Positions 27,638-38,051 of a DNA stretch of 64,000 bases are shown piece after piece. How positions within the stretch are numbered: the stretch's first letter is position 1; every line of letters begins with the position of its first letter. Source of the stretch: Intrasporangiaceae bacterium (GTDB lineage: Bacteria; Actinomycetota; Actinomycetes; Actinomycetales; Dermatophilaceae). The stretch is from assembly GCA_021324575.1 (NCBI GenBank), contig JAJPIW010000026.1, forward strand, positions 1 through 64,000. Direction: 5' to 3'. Made by a program: the position numbers and the translations under genes. Under the pieces are notes generated by a model. It was not told the origin of the DNA and searched no databases. It saw nothing but the letters and a program-made list of their open reading frames with translations.

Positions 27638-28477
27638 ATGGTCGAAATCTCCATCCCCTCGACTCGCCTCGCGGACGGGCACGGCATCCCCATGGTCGGG
27701 ATCGGCACGCACAAGCTGCAGGGCGATGAGGGCCTGGCGGCGCTGACCTCGGCGATCGGGCTGGGCTATCGGCTGGTCGACACGGCGGCCCAGTACGGCA
27801 ACGAGGAGGTCGTCGGCGAGGCGCTGCGCGCTTCGGGGGTTCCGCGCGACGAGCTGCAGGTCATGACCAAGCTCCGCGGCAGCGACCACGGCCGCGACGG
27901 GGCCCGGCGCGGCCTCGAGGGGTCGCTCGAGCGGCTCGGCCTGGACCACGTCGAGCACTACCTCATCCACTGGCCGAACCCGTCGCGTGACCTCTACGTC
28001 GAGTCGTATGCCGCGATGCTCGAGCTGCGCGACGAGGGACTGGTCGGCAGCGTCGGGGTGTCGAACTTCAAACCGGCCCAGTTGCAGCGGCTCCACGACG
28101 CGACCGGTGAGTGGCCGGCCATCAACGAGATCCAGCTGTCACCGCTGCTGGCCCGGCGCGAGCTGCGGGCCTTCCAGCGTGATCGTGGCATCGTCACCGT
28201 CGCGTGGGGGCCACTGGGGCTGCGTGACCGGCTCCCGGAGCGGCCGGTCGTCCACGAGGTCGCCCACGAGACCGGGCGCGGGCTCGGCCCGACGATCCTG
28301 CGCTGGGCGGTCCAGCAGGGCATCGTCGTCATCCCCAAGTCCTCCAGCCCGGGCCGTCAGCGCGAGAACGCCGAGCTCTTCGACTTCACCCTCACCGACT
28401 CCCAGATGGCTCGCCTGGACTCCCTCGACCTCGGCGAGGGCGCGGCCTGGGACAGCGACACCCACGAGGAGCTCTGA
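27638..28477 (+). CDS. Aldo/keto reductase
   Basis: IPMVGIGTHKL, GYRLVDTAAQYGNE, LIHWPNPSRDLY. Confidence 0.93.
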   Translation: MVEISIPSTRLADGHGIPMVGIGTHKLQGDEGLAALTSAIGLGYRLVDTAAQYGNEEVVGEALRASGVPRDELQVMTKLRGSDHGRDGARRGLEGSLERLGLDHVEHYLIHWPNPSRDLYVESYAAMLELRDEGLVGSVGVSNFKPAQLQRLHDATGEWPAINEIQLSPLLARRELRAFQRDRGIVTVAWGPLGLRDRLPERPVVHEVAHETGRGLGPTILRWAVQQGIVVIPKSSSPGRQRENAELFDFTLTDSQMARLDSLDLGEGAAWDSDTHEEL

Positions 28478-28480
28478 GAC

Positions 28481-28825
28481 GTGCAGCCGCCGATCTTCCA
28501 CCTGGCCGACCCCGACGAGTGGGCTGCGGCCGTTGCCTCGGGCGGCTACGAGCGGTCCACCCGCGGCCGGACCCTCGCCGACGAGGGGTTCATCCACACC
28601 TCGTATGCCGTGCAGTGGCCGGTCGTCCGCCGCGCCTTCTACGCCGACGTGGCGACGCCCCTGCTGCTTCTCACCATCGACCCGGAGCGGCTCACCTCGC
28701 CCCTGGTCGTCGAGGTCGGCAACCCGGCGACGGGCGAGGAGTTCCCGCACATCTACGGCCCGCTCAACCCTGATGCCGTCGTCGCGGTCGAGCAGCTGGA
28801 CCCCCCGCACCACCTCTCCCCGTGA
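28481..28825 (+). CDS. DUF952 family protein
   Basis: IFHLADPDEWAAAVASGGYERSTRGRTLADEGFIHTSYAVQ; GTG start. Confidence 0.8.
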   Translation: MQPPIFHLADPDEWAAAVASGGYERSTRGRTLADEGFIHTSYAVQWPVVRRAFYADVATPLLLLTIDPERLTSPLVVEVGNPATGEEFPHIYGPLNPDAVVAVEQLDPPHHLSP

Positions 28826-29796
28826 CCGCCGGTCATCGCTCCGCCGCCGCGCTGGACGCCGCCCTCGACCCGGTCCGCGCGCGGGTCGCGACTGCGGTGC
28901 GATCCCGGGTGGCGGGGACCGATGACGGTCGGGCAGAACGGATCTGGCGCACTCCGGGGCCGCGCTGGTTCCGGCCGGGTGACCCGATCTGGCGGGTGCA
29001 CAGCGACCCCTCGATGATGGTCGGTGGGCTCCGGGCGCTCCTCGTCCAGTCGCTCCACCCGCTTGCGATGGCCGGCGTCGCCGGCCACTCCGGCTTCAAG
29101 GGCGATCCGTGGGGTCGGCTGCAGCGCACGAGCTACTTCATCGCCACCACCACCTACGCGCCGATCCCGGACGCCGAGGCACTCCTCGCCCGGATCCGCG
29201 GCATCCACCGCCGCGTCAACGGCGTAGCCGACGACGGATCCCCGTACGCCGCAAGCGATCCGCACCTGTTGGCATGGGTCCACGCCGCCGAGGCGCAGTC
29301 CTTCCTCACAGCGTTCCAGACGTATGCCGCGCGCCCGCTCTCCCCGGTCGACGCCGACACCTACATCGCCCAGATCGGGTCGATCTCGGCCCGGCTCGGG
29401 GTCGCCGCGCCTCCGCAGACGGTCCACGACCTCGATGCCGTCATCACGGCATACGGGCCGGAGCTGCGGGCGAGTGACGCCGCCCTGGCGGCGGCCGACT
29501 TCCTGCTCCACCATCCGCCGCTCGCTGGCGTGGCACGGGCAGGCTACCGGCCGTTCGCCCTCGGCGCCCTCGCCATCACCCCAGCCTCCGTGCGACGGGC
29601 GCTGCAGGTGGACGAGGGGTCAGCGCGGTCGAACCGCGTTGCAACACAACTGTGTTCAACGACGATGCGGGTCCTGCGCTGGGCGATCGACCATCCGGCC
29701 GACCAGGCCCTGCCCGACGGGTGGTCCCACCAACCGGCGATCCAGCCAGCGACAATCAGGCCTGGGACGCCTGCTTCTCGGCGATCTGAGCCTTGA
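28822..29796 (+). CDS. DUF2236 / MpaB-like oxygenase family protein
   Basis: DPIWRVHSDPSMMVGGLRALLVQSLHPLAMAGVAGHSGFKGDPWGRLQRT. Confidence 0.85.
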   Translation: MTAGHRSAAALDAALDPVRARVATAVRSRVAGTDDGRAERIWRTPGPRWFRPGDPIWRVHSDPSMMVGGLRALLVQSLHPLAMAGVAGHSGFKGDPWGRLQRTSYFIATTTYAPIPDAEALLARIRGIHRRVNGVADDGSPYAASDPHLLAWVHAAEAQSFLTAFQTYAARPLSPVDADTYIAQIGSISARLGVAAPPQTVHDLDAVITAYGPELRASDAALAAADFLLHHPPLAGVARAGYRPFALGALAITPASVRRALQVDEGSARSNRVATQLCSTTMRVLRWAIDHPADQALPDGWSHQPAIQPATIRPGTPASRRSEP

Positions 29797-30127
29797 CGTC
29801 AGCCATGTCCAGGCCCTTGATCGAGTCGATGACCTGGGCGAGACCGGCGGGCGGGAGAGCGCCAGGCTGGGAGAAGACGAGGATGCCCTCGCGGAAGCCC
29901 ATGAGCAGCGGGATCGACGTCGAGCCGGTGGCCGCGAAGAGCGCCGGCTGCGCCTCGGTGTCGACCTTGCCGAAGACGATGTCCGCGTGCTGCTCGCTCG
30001 CGGCGTCGAAGACCGGCGCGAACCGCTTGCAGGGGCCACACCAGTCGGCCCAGAAGTCGACGAGCACGATGTCGTTGTCGACGACGGTCTGCTGGAAGGT
30101 GTCGACCGTGAGGTCGGTCGTGGCCAT
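29756..30127 (-). CDS. trxA: Thioredoxin
   Basis: VLVDFWADWCGPCKRFAPVFD. Confidence 0.92.
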   Translation of the reverse strand: MATTDLTVDTFQQTVVDNDIVLVDFWADWCGPCKRFAPVFDAASEQHADIVFGKVDTEAQPALFAATGSTSIPLLMGFREGILVFSQPGALPPAGLAQVIDSIKGLDMADVKAQIAEKQASQA

Positions 30128-30226
30128 GGGAGTCTCCTGTCGGACGTGCGGGATGCAGTTCGGTGCAACAACGCAGGGCCCCGCCATCATCCCCCGCGCC
30201 CTCGCCCGCTCGCCACAATGGGGGCT

Positions 30227-31474
30227 ATGAGCCGCTCTCGGCCCGTGGGACCAGTGTCGGTGGCGGCGGTGGCCGTCGGGATCATGTCCGGTGTCTCCGG
30301 GTCAGTTCTCACGCTTCTCCTGCACGGGGTCCAGCGACTGGCCTTCGGGTACTCCCACTCCACGTTCCTCGTCGGGCTCGAGCACACCCCACCGTGGCGT
30401 CGTGTGGTCGGTACGACGCTGGTCGGGCTCCTCGTCTCGGTCGGCTGGTGGCGGCTGCGCTCGCGAGGGAGGGTGGTGGTCGTCAAGGAGGCCCTGGCGG
30501 ACGCGACGGTCCGGATGCCGCTCCGGCGCACGGCATACGACGCCCTCCTGCAGGTCGTCGCCGTGGGCGGCGGCGCGTCGGTGGGCCGGGAGGCCGCCCC
30601 CCGTCAGGTGGGCGCTGCGCTGGCCGGGTGGCTCGGCCCGAGGCTGGGCCTCGCCCCGCCCGAGCGGCGCCTGATGCTCGCCGCCGGTGCGGGCGCCGGA
30701 CTCGCCGCGGTCTACGGGGTCCCGGTGAGCGGCGCGCTCCTCGCGCTGCTCGCTCTCGGCTCGCTCGCGTCGGCCACCCTCGTCGAGGTGGCGGTCGTGG
30801 CCATCGCCTCGGCCGCCGGCACCGTCGTCGCGTGGCCGGTCACCGGGACGCGCTCCCTGTATGCCGTGCCGGCCGTCCACCTCGACCCTCGCGTCCTCGT
30901 CTGGGCCGCGGTCGGCGCGCCCGTGTGCGTGGGCGCCGCACGGCTGCTCGACGACCTGGCCCACCGGGCGATGGACCGCGCGCCCACACCGTCGTGGCGC
31001 CTCCCGTTGCTGGTCACGACGGCGATGACGCTCGTCGGAGTCGTGGCGATCTGCGCCCCGGCTCTCCCGGGTAATGGCAAGGGCCTGGTCGAGCTGGCTC
31101 TGCGCCCGGGGTCGACCTCGGGCTGGGCGTTCCTGGTCCTGCTGCTGCTCAAGGTCCTGCTCACTGGGGCGTGCCTCCGCTGCGGCATCGTCGGCGGGCT
31201 CATCACCCCGGCGCTCGCGGTGGGGGCGGCGCTCGGTGCGTCGGCTGCTCTGCTCGGCGGCAGCCAAGCCGGGGCCGACACCGCGGCATACGCGCTGGTC
31301 GCGAGCTCCGGAACTCTCGCCGTCAGCCAGCGCAGCGCGCTCTTCGCCGTCGCTCTCGTCTGGGAGCTGACCCGTATGCCGTGGCAGCTCGCAGCCGTGT
31401 GCCTCGGGACCGCGCTGCTGGCCCGCGGACTGGCCCGGCTGGCCTCGGGCCTCCGTGGCAGGGTGGGCACATGA
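30227..31474 (+). CDS. ClC-family chloride channel
   Basis: GGGASVGREAAPRQVGAALAGWL; GAGAGLAAVYGVPVSGALLAL; CGIVGGLITPALAVGAALGA. Confidence 0.88.
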   Translation: MSRSRPVGPVSVAAVAVGIMSGVSGSVLTLLLHGVQRLAFGYSHSTFLVGLEHTPPWRRVVGTTLVGLLVSVGWWRLRSRGRVVVVKEALADATVRMPLRRTAYDALLQVVAVGGGASVGREAAPRQVGAALAGWLGPRLGLAPPERRLMLAAGAGAGLAAVYGVPVSGALLALLALGSLASATLVEVAVVAIASAAGTVVAWPVTGTRSLYAVPAVHLDPRVLVWAAVGAPVCVGAARLLDDLAHRAMDRAPTPSWRLPLLVTTAMTLVGVVAICAPALPGNGKGLVELALRPGSTSGWAFLVLLLLKVLLTGACLRCGIVGGLITPALAVGAALGASAALLGGSQAGADTAAYALVASSGTLAVSQRSALFAVALVWELTRMPWQLAAVCLGTALLARGLARLASGLRGRVGT

Positions 31475-32517
31475 CGTTTCATGCGGACGAGTACAAGGCT
31501 GCAGCCGGGCGCTACGAGGCCGGTATGCCGTACCGCCGGGTCGGGCGATCCGGGCTGTCGCTGCCGGCGGTGTCGCTCGGGTTGTGGCACAACTTCGGCG
31601 ACGACGTGCCGCTCGAGCGGCAGCAGGCGACGCTCCGTCGGGCCTTCGACCGGGGCGTCACGCACTTCGACCTGGCCAACAACTACGGCCCGCCGTACGG
31701 GGCTGCCGAGCGAAACTTCGGGACGATCTTCGCGCGCGACTTCCGCCCGTACCGCGACGAGCTGGTCATCTCCAGCAAGGCGGGCTACGACATGTGGCCG
31801 GGACCGTACGGTCAGGGCGGCGGCTCGCGCAAGTACGTCATCGCCTCCGCCGACCAGTCCCTCGCGCGGCTCGGGCTGGACTACGTCGACATCTTCTACA
31901 GCCACCGCTTCGACGAGACGACGCCGCTCGAGGAGACGATGGGCGCGCTGGACTCCCTCGTGCGACAAGGGAAGGCGCTGTATGCCGGGATCTCCTCGTA
32001 CTCCGCCGAGCGGACCCGCGAGGCGGTCGCCATCGCCCGCGACCTCGGCACGCCGATCCTCATCAACCAGCCGTCGTACTCGATGCTCAACCGGTGGATC
32101 GAAGAATCCCTTCTCGACGCCCTCGGCGAGACCGGCGTGGGGTGCATCGCGTTCAGCCCGCTGGCACAGGGCATGCTGACCAAGAAGTACCTCAAGGGCA
32201 TCCCCGCGGGCTCCCGTGCGGCACAGGGCAAGTCGCTCGACCCGTCGCTGCTCTCCGACGCTGCCCTCAAGCACATCCGGGCGCTGGACCGGATGGCCAA
32301 GGCGCGCGGCCAGTCCCTGGCCCAGATGGCCCTCGCCTGGGCACTTCGCGACCCGCGCGTCACGTCTGTGCTCATCGGTGCCTCGAGCGTCGAGCAGCTC
32401 GACAACTCCCTGGACGCCGTGCAGAACCTGGGCTTCACCGACGCCGAGCTGGCCAGGATCGACAAGCACGCCGTCGACGCCGGCATCAACCTGTGGGCCA
32501 CGTCCAGCTCCAGCTGA
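31471..32517 (+). CDS. Aldo/keto reductase (YghZ/Kvbeta-like)
   Basis: YRRVGRSGLSLPAVSLGLWHNFGDD; FDLANNYGPPYGAAERNFG. Confidence 0.92.
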   Translation: MTFHADEYKAAAGRYEAGMPYRRVGRSGLSLPAVSLGLWHNFGDDVPLERQQATLRRAFDRGVTHFDLANNYGPPYGAAERNFGTIFARDFRPYRDELVISSKAGYDMWPGPYGQGGGSRKYVIASADQSLARLGLDYVDIFYSHRFDETTPLEETMGALDSLVRQGKALYAGISSYSAERTREAVAIARDLGTPILINQPSYSMLNRWIEESLLDALGETGVGCIAFSPLAQGMLTKKYLKGIPAGSRAAQGKSLDPSLLSDAALKHIRALDRMAKARGQSLAQMALAWALRDPRVTSVLIGASSVEQLDNSLDAVQNLGFTDAELARIDKHAVDAGINLWATSSSS

Positions 32518-32565
32518 CCTCACGACCTTTGGAGAGCTCGCCACCTAGGTCGTATCTGGTCGGGC

Positions 32566-33273
32566 ATGATGCCTTTGATGGAGGCCGCAACGTTGACCAA
32601 CCCCGACATTCCACAGGCGGTGCTGTGGGATTTGGACGGGACTCTTATCGACAGCGAACCGCTGTGGCACGCCGAGCAGCAGCAGTTTGTCGAGCACGCT
32701 GGCGGAACCTGGACGGCGACCGACCGGCGCACGCTGGTGGGCATGACGATGATCGAGTCGAGCGCCTACCTGCTGTCCCGTTCACCCCGGCCACCGACTT
32801 CAGATGCCCTTGAGGTCAGTCACCGCATCATCACTGGAGTCATCGCCCGACTGAAAGACCACGTCCCGTGGTGTGCCGGGGCGCGTGCCCTGCTGGACGA
32901 ACTCACCGCGCATCGCATACCTCAGGCCCTGGTCACCAGCGCCTGGCCAGTGTTCATCGAGGCCGCGATTGGTCAATTGCCCCGCGACACCTTCACCCTG
33001 GTGATCGACGGTCAGTCAGTGCAGCACGGCAAACCCCATCCAGAGCCCTACCAGACTGCCGCGCAACGCCTTGGGGTCCGCCCAGTCGACTGTCTGGCCA
33101 TCGAAGACTCCGAACCAGGAGTTCGCTCGGCAACCTCAGCCGGTGTGCCGACCCTGGCAGTCACCCATCTCAGCGCGACGCAGGTCGGAGCCGCGACCCG
33201 GCCCACCCTCGACGGGCTCACCCTGACCTCACTCAGCGCAGCCTTCCACGACGCACGAACACTGCTCACCTAA
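32566..33273 (+). CDS. HAD-superfamily hydrolase
   Basis: AVLWDLDGTLIDSEPLWHAEQQ; KPHPEPYQTAAQRLGV; CLAIEDSEPGVRSATSAG. Confidence 0.92.
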   Translation: MMPLMEAATLTNPDIPQAVLWDLDGTLIDSEPLWHAEQQQFVEHAGGTWTATDRRTLVGMTMIESSAYLLSRSPRPPTSDALEVSHRIITGVIARLKDHVPWCAGARALLDELTAHRIPQALVTSAWPVFIEAAIGQLPRDTFTLVIDGQSVQHGKPHPEPYQTAAQRLGVRPVDCLAIEDSEPGVRSATSAGVPTLAVTHLSATQVGAATRPTLDGLTLTSLSAAFHDARTLLT

Positions 33274-33289
33274 AGGAAAGGCGCCGCTC

Positions 33290-33677
33290 CCGCCTGATTC
33301 AGGAGAACCGTCGCCGTTCAGCGATCCGGTGGGTCCTGGGTGTCGCCGAGCCCATGGTCACGACAGTCCTCAACCGTGCCGAGCTCCTGGCGGGCATGGC
33401 ACTGCTCCCGTCCGGGCGGCGCCGTGATGCGCTCACCGACGCTGTCGACACCGCCCTGTCCCGAGTCGAGGCCACCGTGCCGTTCACCGACGAGTGCGCC
33501 GCGGCATACGCGGAGCTGGTGGCCCTGAATAGGGCCACTGGCCACCCGATCGCGACCATGGATGCCCTTGTCGCGGCGGTCGCTCGCACGGTCTGCGCCA
33601 CCATCGCGACGCGAACCGTGAAGGATTTCAAGGGGCTTGGTGTTGAGGTCGTCGACCCTTGGCGGACGACACCCTGA
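33290..33677 (+). pseudogene. 5'-truncated PIN-domain (VapC-like) toxin gene
   Basis: VTTVLNRAELLAGMALLPSGRRRDALTDAVDTAL...YAELVALNRATGHPIATMDALVAAVARTVCATIATRTVKDF; catalytic N-terminal D-x-S/N-V segment missing. Confidence 0.75.
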
Positions 33678-33719
33678 CCCGCCTGTACCGGAGGCAGGCT
33701 CCGGTGCGACGATGAGGTC

Positions 33720-34202
33720 ATGACGACCCTCTCGGACTTCCACGCCACCACCCTCACCGGCCAGGACCAGGACCTCGCGGCATACGCCGGCAAGGTCGTG
33801 CTGGTGGTCAACACGGCGAGCAAGTGCGGCTTCACGCCCCAGTACGAAGGTCTGGAGAAGCTGTGGGAGTCGCACAAGGACGACGGCCTGGTCATCCTCG
33901 GCTTCCCGTGCAACCAGTTCGGCGGCCAGGAGCCGGGCAGCGCTGACGAGATCGAGGAGTTCTGCCAGGCCAACTACGGCGTGACCTTCCCGATGTTCGA
34001 CAAGATCGATGTCAACGGTCCCGAGACGCACCCGCTCTACCAGTGGCTCAAGGACTCCAGGAGCGGGGTGCTCGGCGGCAAGATCAAGTGGAACTTCACC
34101 AAGTTCCTCGTGGGCAAGGACGGCACGGTCATCGACCGCTACGCCCCGACGACCAAGCCCGAGGAGCTGGTCGACGACATCACCAAAGCGCTCTCGGCCT
34201 GA
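33720..34202 (+). CDS. Glutathione peroxidase
   Basis: [38 protein letters not shown]. Confidence 0.93.
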   Translation: MTTLSDFHATTLTGQDQDLAAYAGKVVLVVNTASKCGFTPQYEGLEKLWESHKDDGLVILGFPCNQFGGQEPGSADEIEEFCQANYGVTFPMFDKIDVNGPETHPLYQWLKDSRSGVLGGKIKWNFTKFLVGKDGTVIDRYAPTTKPEELVDDITKALSA

Positions 34203-34756
34203 GGCGCCCAGTCGCGCGGGTCGATGAGGGTCTGCCCGGTGAGGTAGGCCTCGAGGTCGAGCAGGTAGCGCTTGCGGCCCAGCCCACCGGCATACCCCGT
34301 CAGTGACCCGCCCGCCCCGACCACCCGATGGCACGGGATGACGATCGACAGGGGGTTCGCCCCGACGATGTGGCCGATCGCCTGGGCCATCCCGGGCTTC
34401 CCGTATGCCGCGGCGAGACGTCCGTAGGTCGTCGTCGCGCCGTAGTCGATCCGCTCGAGGTCGGCCCAGACCGCGCGCTCGAGGTCGGAGCCGTCGGCCC
34501 GGTGCGGTGTGGCGAAGGTCCGCAGCTCGCCTTCCAGGTAGGCCACCAGCTCCTCACCCATCGCGTCGAGCAGCGGATCCCCTTGTCCCACATGGGTTCC
34601 GAAGCCTGTCGCATCGGGGAGAGTCCAGTGGCCCGGGAAGTAGATCCCGGTGATGGCGCCACCGTCAGCGACCAGGGTGAGGTCACCGATGCGGGTTGTG
34701 ATGGTCGTATGCCGGGAGGTGGCGGCGTCGTGCCGGTTCAGGATCATCGTGGTCAT
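34139..34756 (-). CDS. Methylated-DNA--[protein]-cysteine S-methyltransferase
   Basis: [35 protein letters not shown]. Confidence 0.92.
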   Translation of the reverse strand: MTTMILNRHDAATSRHTTITTRIGDLTLVADGGAITGIYFPGHWTLPDATGFGTHVGQGDPLLDAMGEELVAYLEGELRTFATPHRADGSDLERAVWADLERIDYGATTTYGRLAAAYGKPGMAQAIGHIVGANPLSIVIPCHRVVGAGGSLTGYAGGLGRKRYLLDLEAYLTGQTLIDPRDWAPQAESALVMSSTSSSGLVVGA

Positions 34757-34757
34757 G

Positions 34758-36239
34758 TCAGTTCAACGCGCTGGCAGGTCTCGGTGTGAGTGCCGGCGGG
34801 ACGAACACCATGTCCTCGGTGACGTCGGATGTGCCGATGTCCTTGCGGTCGCGAAGGTAGCTCTGGTGCACCTGCCACGGGTCGACGCCACCGGACATCG
34901 GCAGTGTCGCCTCGGCTCGGCGGATGTAGCCGCTGCTCAGGCCGAGGAGAGGGTTCGGCGTGAGCTGCTTGGTCGGGCTCGGGTAGGCGTATGCCGCGCC
35001 GGTGGCACGCAGGTGGTTGAGCAACCGGCATACGTACTGGGCCGAGAGGTCGGCACGCAGCGTCCAGGAGGCGTTGGTGTAGCCGATGGCGAAGGTGAGG
35101 TTGGGGACGTCCTCGAGCATGAGCCCGCGGTAGAGGTACTTGCTCGCGACGTCGACCGGAATGCCGTCGACGTCGAAGGTCGTGCCGCCGCCGACGCGGA
35201 GGGTCAGACCCGTCGCCGAGACGATGACGTCGGCCGGGATCGTGGTGCCGCTGCTCGTCCGGATCCCTTCTGGCACAACGGAGTCGATGGTGTCGGTGAT
35301 GATCGACGCCGAGCCGTCGCGGAGCGCCCGGAAGAGGTCGCCGTCAGGAACGATGCAGAGCCGCTCGTCCCACGGGTTGTAGCGCGGCCGGAAGGTTCCG
35401 GGTTGAACCGCGACGTCGCTCGTGGCGCGTTCGGCGGCCCGGGACAGCAGCCCGCCGACGAGTCGGGGTGCCCGGCGCGACAGCTTGTAGAGGCCGAGGT
35501 TGACGACGATGTTCTTCCACCGGATCAGGTTGTGGGCCCGCTGCGCGGGCAAGTGCTTGCGGAGCTGGCCGGCGATCGCGTCCTTGCCGGGCAGGGCGAG
35601 GATGTAGCTCGGAGAGCGCTGGAGCATGGTCACCGTCGCCCCCTGCTCGGCGAGGGCCGGGACGAGCGTCACGGCCGTCGCGCCGGAGCCGATGACGACC
35701 ACCCGCTTGCCGGAGACGTCGAGGCCCTCGGGCCAGTGCTGGGGGTGGATGAAGGTACCGTCGAAGGTCTTTCGGCCCGGGAAGTCGGGCAGGTACGGGT
35801 GCTCGTAGTCGTAGTAGCCACTGGCCTGGTGGATCCATCGCGAGGTCAGCCGGATAGGGCCTTGCGGCGTCTCGACCTCGACCGTCCAGCGTGCCCGTCC
35901 GCTGTCCCAGTTGGCATGGATCACCTTGTGCGAGTATCGGGTTCGACCACTGATGCCGTGCTTGTCCGCCGTCTGCCTGATATGGGCCAGGATGCTCGGG
36001 CCGTCGGCGATGGACACGTCGCTCTGCCACGGCTCGAACGGGAAGCCGAGCGTGTACATGTCCGAGTCGGAGCGGATCCCGGGGTACCGGAACAGGTCCC
36101 ACGTCCCACCCATCGACTCGCGCGCCTCGAGGATCGCGTAGGTGCGGTCCGGGCACATGGTCTGGATCCGGTATGCCGCGTCGATCCCCGAGATGCCGGC
36201 ACCGACGATGAGGACGTCGTAGTCAAGCTGCTCCGTCAT
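34758..36239 (-). CDS. Flavin-containing (Baeyer-Villiger-type) monooxygenase
   Basis: VLIVGAGISGIDAAYRIQ; GGTWDLFRYPGIRSDSDMYTLGFPFEPW; VVVIGSGATAVTL. Confidence 0.9.
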   Translation of the reverse strand: MTEQLDYDVLIVGAGISGIDAAYRIQTMCPDRTYAILEARESMGGTWDLFRYPGIRSDSDMYTLGFPFEPWQSDVSIADGPSILAHIRQTADKHGISGRTRYSHKVIHANWDSGRARWTVEVETPQGPIRLTSRWIHQASGYYDYEHPYLPDFPGRKTFDGTFIHPQHWPEGLDVSGKRVVVIGSGATAVTLVPALAEQGATVTMLQRSPSYILALPGKDAIAGQLRKHLPAQRAHNLIRWKNIVVNLGLYKLSRRAPRLVGGLLSRAAERATSDVAVQPGTFRPRYNPWDERLCIVPDGDLFRALRDGSASIITDTIDSVVPEGIRTSSGTTIPADVIVSATGLTLRVGGGTTFDVDGIPVDVASKYLYRGLMLEDVPNLTFAIGYTNASWTLRADLSAQYVCRLLNHLRATGAAYAYPSPTKQLTPNPLLGLSSGYIRRAEATLPMSGGVDPWQVHQSYLRDRKDIGTSDVTEDMVFVPPALTPRPASALN

Positions 36240-36249
36240 GCCCTCCAAA

Positions 36250-36665
36250 CTACCCGCCAGTACCGGCAGCGGTTCGGTCCCGTATGCCGGGTGCTCGGCT
36301 GCCCGCGAACACCCGACCCTTGCGGCGACCCGTCCCGCCGCGTGCCCTGTCGGCCCGGCCTGCTGCGCGGACAGCCCCAACACCTCCGGAGACCAGGTCC
36401 GGCGCATCCAACCGCCGATACCCCAGACCCTGACCGGCCTCCTTCTGGGTGATGACCTCCTCGGTGGCCGCCAACCGGGCCACCGCCAACGTCTGGGCCG
36501 CCTCCAACGCCCGGATCCCGGCCTGACACTCACCGACGAAGTCGACCAGCCCAGCCGAGCCCATCCCGGCCATCGCCACGGCCGGCCGGGCTGCGGCATA
36601 CAGCTGGACCGTGGCCGCGCGGGCCGCGGACGGGTCGAGTGCGGGTGCGGGTGCCGCGATCATAC
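36250..36665 (-). pseudogene. Remnant of a DUF222/HNH-endonuclease-type gene, frameshifted
   Basis: GLVDFVGECQAGIRALEAAQTLAVARLAATEEV...LGYRRLDAPDLVSGGVG then continuation (EVLGLSAQQAG...AARVG) only in another minus frame. Confidence 0.6.
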
Positions 36666-36788
36666 CCTTATCGTACACCTGTCCAAGACATATGTCCAGT
36701 CCCAGACGCTGCCAATCTCGCTGCAGCGCAAGTGAACTCGCTAACAATACGGTGCCCGAGAGGCGGCCGTGCAGTCACTGTCAGGATG

Positions 36789-38048
36789 TCAGGTCGCGGT
36801 GTCGACGGCAGGTCGTCCTGCGCCCCGACCCGGCCGACCACGCCGCGGTCGGTCACCGGACAGACCGGCATACACCGCCATCCATGCGATGGTCGCGACG
36901 AAGCACCACATGACCTGCTCGTTGCTCAGCGCATCGGGGAACGCGCCGACGACGAGCGGCACGATCGCGCAGGACAGAGCCCAGCCGAACAGCCACCGCT
37001 TGGGAGCCTTGCCTGCGACTCCGGCGATGCCCATCACGACGTAGTGCAGCGCCAAACCCGAACACATGACCCACCGCAGCACTCCGTGCAACGGGCGCCC
37101 GGGCTCGGCGGCCAGCTCGCCGATCCCCGCCGCGAGGGCGACGATCCCGAGAGTCGTCAGCAGGTGCATGGGCAGCCCGAACCGTGGCGGGAGCTGCGCC
37201 AGCTGGGAGTGCGGAGCCCCGACGAAGCCGTAGGAGAAGGTCAGCCACCACAGCCCGATGAGCAGCACGAAGCCGGCGATGGCAATGCCGACGAAGGCGT
37301 TGGTCCACTGGTGCGAGGCCGCGGTCAGCACGAGCGCACTGACCGCCTCGCCGAGCACGATGATGACGAACAGGCCGAGCCGCTCGGACAGGTGGCCGGT
37401 CTCGACGTCGACGACCTCCATCCTGGCCGGCGTCCGGTGGCCTGCCGTGGCCAGGTCGGCGAGCCGCTTGTTGGCCTGAGCCAGGTCCCGCTCGCTCACC
37501 GTCCCCCGCGAGAACAGCACGCCGGCCAGGTCGAGGACCAGGCCCAGCCCCCACAACGCGTACTTCCCCGGCGCATCGACCCACATCGCGATGACCCACG
37601 GCAGGGTCGCGCCGCCGAGTTGGAGCAGCGGCCAGGAGACGAGCAGCCGCCCGGTGCCGAACGATGCCCGAGACGTGACGACCCGCAGGAGCAGGAAGGC
37701 GATCGCGAACGCGTTGGCCCGCTCGGCGAAGTGCGACGGAGCCGTCGCGGCCATCACCGCGACCAGCCCCATGGCCAGCATCACGGTCCGGGTGCGCGTC
37801 TGCTGCCGGGCGACGTTCGCATAGAGAACGACGGTCACCCAGCCCAGCCAGATCCCGCCGTAGAGCAGCACGAACAGGCCCAGGCCCCACGGGGTCGGCT
37901 CCTCACGCAGCCCCTCGCTGAGCACCGCCACCGCCGCCACGACGACGAGGTCGAAGAACAGCTCGAGCCACTCGTTGCGCTCGCCCGCCTCCTCCTCGGG
38001 GGCGCCCCCGTGCGCCGACTCCTCGGTCCCGCTCATCAGCTCCTCCAT
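36789..38048 (-). CDS. LtrA-family membrane protein (second copy)
   Basis: NEWLELFFDLVVVAAVAVLSEGL. Confidence 0.85.
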   Translation of the reverse strand: MEELMSGTEESAHGGAPEEEAGERNEWLELFFDLVVVAAVAVLSEGLREEPTPWGLGLFVLLYGGIWLGWVTVVLYANVARQQTRTRTVMLAMGLVAVMAATAPSHFAERANAFAIAFLLLRVVTSRASFGTGRLLVSWPLLQLGGATLPWVIAMWVDAPGKYALWGLGLVLDLAGVLFSRGTVSERDLAQANKRLADLATAGHRTPARMEVVDVETGHLSERLGLFVIIVLGEAVSALVLTAASHQWTNAFVGIAIAGFVLLIGLWWLTFSYGFVGAPHSQLAQLPPRFGLPMHLLTTLGIVALAAGIGELAAEPGRPLHGVLRWVMCSGLALHYVVMGIAGVAGKAPKRWLFGWALSCAIVPLVVGAFPDALSNEQVMWCFVATIAWMAVYAGLSGDRPRRGRPGRGAGRPAVDTAT

Positions 38049-38051
38049 CCC

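Noticed and set aside
223-38048. Two LtrA-family genes as a recent duplication
   Set aside because: The two proteins differ clearly in sequence and context; ordinary paralogues.
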